This document shows positions 21,917-23,467 of a DNA stretch of 23,467 bases, in pieces (positions within the stretch are counted from its first letter, which is position 1; every line of letters starts with the position of its first letter). The notes beneath the pieces are model-generated. The model made no database searches. It was given only the letters and a program-made list of their open reading frames with translations, and was not told the DNA's origin. This DNA is from DASPTR01 sp041481365 (GTDB taxonomy: Archaea; Thermoproteota; Bathyarchaeia; Bathyarchaeales; Bathycorpusculaceae), in contig JBGPBS010000020.1 of NCBI GenBank assembly GCA_041481365.1, positions 1-23,467 of the forward strand, written 5' to 3'. Made by a program: the position numbers and the translations under genes.

Positions 21917-23180
21917 GCCTGAATTTTCTCCGCTTCTCTCTTCTAAACTCCTCACGCCTAGGCTGCTCTGTCCTGAATTCTTCGCGTCTAGGCCTATCCC
22001 GTTTAGGTTCCACCGCTGGAATCGGCGGCGGCTCAGCATACTTCTCCCGAATCTCATCAATCCTCTTATCCAGATCCTCTTTGAGCTTGCCCCTTACTCC
22101 CCCAGTACCATAGGCGTCTATTCTCGCAGCTATCGCAAGCTTTCCAGCCAAGGCTCTGGCAATTTTGCCCCTCTGCCACCGCTTCGCCTCATGCAAAAGC
22201 GTATGCTGAAAGATCATTCCATGCTTCGGCGGCCTCGTCCCAGTCTTCAACGAGCGAAACAACGCTTTTTCCGCACCTAGGACCTGAATCGTGCTCGCGG
22301 GTCGCCTAGCAAGGTTCGTCAAGCCTCCTGACCTGGCGATCAGCCGAGCCCCCAAGAGCGAACCCGCCAGAGCTTTAATGTTCGGAGCGACTTCCTCCAT
22401 GGTCTTATCCATGTAGCCTTCCATGCTCTGCCGTAGATCGTACAGCTTGAGAATGTCCGCGCACATGAACTGAATCTGGTTCAGGTCAGCTTCACTTAGG
22501 TCTGCGCCCATGGATCTTTCAGCCGTCTTCGCTATGCCCTCAGCCTTTGCGGCTGGGATTCCCTTTTCCTCAAGCTTTTCACCCGTGAAATTCTCTTTGT
22601 TCCCCAAATTAACGATCAAGCGTGCATAGGTCTCATGCTTCTCAACCAGGCGGTCCAGCTCTGGAAAGTGCACGCCGTACCATTCCCGCACTCTGCTCAT
22701 CAACAGGTTTATCACCCTGTCCAAATCATCAAGGCTTTGAACCGCCTGGGCAGCTATTAGATCCCTCTTCTCAACCGCACCCTTGACCCTGAGCTTCGCA
22801 ATCTCCATAGTCAGGTTATGCATCCACAGCCCGAATTCTTCAGCATCCTTCGCGAAGCCCGTTTCAACGGCAAACCGTTCCATGCGCGAACGAAGCATCT
22901 CCCCCGCTTCAGAGGGCTTCGCAACTTCAGTATCTACACTCAATTTCTCTTTTACTTCATTCGCTAAGATTTGGTCCTCAAAAACAAAAAGATCATAACC
23001 ATTACTCTTAAGATCCTGAATGAGTTCGGTAAGCTCCTCAACGATTTTTCCTGCTTGAATATTCGCAAGGGCTTTAGCGACTGCCTGAGGCTTTCGAGGG
23101 AACAGCACTTTTCCCGCGGGTTTTTTCTCTTCGTCGAAAGCCAACACTCCGAATGAACATTCAACTATCGCAGCCTTCAT
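21906..23180 (-). CDS. nop5: Nop5 (Nop56/58 homologue), box C/D sRNP core protein
   Basis: Scaffold linking fibrillarin to the L7Ae-bound guide RNA. The 424-residue protein has an N-terminal fibrillarin-binding domain (about 1-110), a coiled-coil region (about 115-260) for dimerisation, and the Nop RNP-binding domain (about 260-375) with GLTNLARRPASTIQVLGAEK and HGMIFQHTLLHEAKRWQRGK, ending AARIDAYG. A basic repetitive tail (about 391-424, RREEFR units) follows; similar lysine/arginine tails occur in the family but this one is unusually regular. ATG 23180 has GAGG at 23188-23191, seven bases away, and a TATA-like box (23219-23227). First gene of the operon with fibrillarin. Confidence 0.95.
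   Translation of the reverse strand: MKAAIVECSFGVLAFDEEKKPAGKVLFPRKPQAVAKALANIQAGKIVEELTELIQDLKSNGYDLFVFEDQILANEVKEKLSVDTEVAKPSEAGEMLRSRMERFAVETGFAKDAEEFGLWMHNLTMEIAKLRVKGAVEKRDLIAAQAVQSLDDLDRVINLLMSRVREWYGVHFPELDRLVEKHETYARLIVNLGNKENFTGEKLEEKGIPAAKAEGIAKTAERSMGADLSEADLNQIQFMCADILKLYDLRQSMEGYMDKTMEEVAPNIKALAGSLLGARLIARSGGLTNLARRPASTIQVLGAEKALFRSLKTGTRPPKHGMIFQHTLLHEAKRWQRGKIARALAGKLAIAARIDAYGTGGVRGKLKEDLDKRIDEIREKYAEPPPIPAVEPKRDRPRREEFRTEQPRREEFRREKRRKFRRER
21912..22013 (-). repeat. RREEFR tandem repeats encoding the Nop5 tail
   Basis: The last 34 codons of Nop5 encode PRREEF-type units (RPRREEFRTE, QPRREEFRRE) and then arginine-rich variants ending FRRER. The repeat lies immediately upstream of and overlaps the fibrillarin start. 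Confidence 0.65.
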
Positions 23181-23218
23181 CAGCTCGCCTCAACAACACT
23201 AATTCCTAAGCCTCATCT

Positions 23219-23227
23219 TATTAAACA
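23219..23227 (-). promoter_or_regulatory. TATA-like box for the nop5-fibrillarin operon
   Basis: GTTTAATAA on the minus strand is centred about 43 bases before ATG 23180, predicting a transcript start near 23198 and a leader of about 18 bases that includes GAGG. Confidence 0.45.
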
Positions 23228-23467
23228 ATCGCTGATAGAGGCGAACAGGGCGCCACAAAAAGCTTCATGCATGGTCCACCGCATCTTGCCAGCAGGAACA
23301 TGGGGCGGATAGAATGTTATTTATGAAGAAAATCCTCTATATGTTGCATGAAAAGAGGAAGATAATGTCCAAGAAACGTTTCCACTGCGCCTCTATCCTT
23401 GGCAAAAGGCTCGGGGGCCAAGTGATTTGAGTCAGAATCGCTTAAGTGTGACCCTCGCGGGTTTGAA

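Noticed and set aside
21917..22060. 48-residue N-terminal extension of fibrillarin
   Set aside because: It is the antisense-free overlap with the repetitive Nop5 tail read in another frame, and archaeal fibrillarins start at the NVRVKPH position.
23365..23430. 21-codon frame MSKKRFHCAS... with GAGG six bases upstream
   Set aside because: Too short and without recognisable similarity; a good ribosome-like site alone is weak evidence.
23440..23467. Possible tRNA end at the right edge (minus strand TTCAAAC followed by CCGCG resembles a T-loop and stem)
   Set aside because: The rest of the molecule would lie outside the window, the implied acceptor would start with T, and no other tRNA feature can be checked.
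1..23467. CRISPR arrays, insertion sequences or prophage genes
   Set aside because: No regularly spaced repeats, transposase or integrase motifs, or terminal inverted repeats were seen.

Overview
The window is archaeal chromosomal DNA. Nop5 and fibrillarin form an overlapping pair, and there are an archaeal Trm1, an archaeal-type tRNA methylthiotransferase, a short MetRS with four CxxC zinc pairs, a THEP1-type NTPase and an archaeal HTH regulator. Many genes have TATA-like boxes 20-45 bases before the start. A tubulin-type FtsZ combined with a methylmalonyl-CoA mutase module and several TACK-like proteins suggests an uncultivated lineage such as Bathyarchaeia; this placement is inference only. 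TTG is used unusually often as a start codon.

Layout. 1-1330: the tail of an upstream gene, a small four-helix membrane protein and an unrecognised 228-residue protein. 1498-4146: a large secreted, membrane-anchored subtilisin-like protease. 4143-7768 (minus): a compact B12-dependent acyl-CoA mutase operon with mutase large subunit, B12-binding small subunit, MeaB GTPase and CobO-type adenosyltransferase, i.e. enzyme, cofactor-loading chaperone and cofactor synthesis in one transcription unit. 8012-8272: an EF-Tu domain-2-like small protein. 8493-8733: a decayed Lrp/AsnC-type RAM-domain gene. 8815-10104 (minus): tRNA methylthiotransferase, divergent from a ribbon-helix-helix regulator and ftsZ (10311-11574). 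11571-13946 (minus): PHP phosphoesterase and MetRS. 13947-14910: gene-poor, holding a broken SAM-methyltransferase. 14911-16134 (minus): Trm1. 16455-17009: THEP1 NTPase. 17066-18449 (minus): alkyladenine DNA glycosylase and rubrerythrin. 18659-18898: small zinc-ribbon protein. 19036-19698: RNase HII, convergent with an archaeal HTH regulator (19691-20635, minus). 20636-21214: no recognisable gene. 21215-23180 (minus): Nop5-fibrillarin operon for box C/D RNA-guided 2'-O-methylation. The last 290 bases hold the Nop5 promoter and nothing else I can name.

Theme: much of the window is RNA maturation and translation (ms2t6A, m2,2G26, rRNA 2'-O-methylation, MetRS), beside cell division, propionate/methylmalonyl-type carbon metabolism and oxidative or alkylation damage repair. 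The most interesting parts are the RHH-FtsZ unit with dyad repeats over its promoter, the acyl-CoA mutase with altered substrate-contact residues, a RAM-domain pseudogene with an intact-looking operator, and an RNase HII whose catalytic Glu is Asp.
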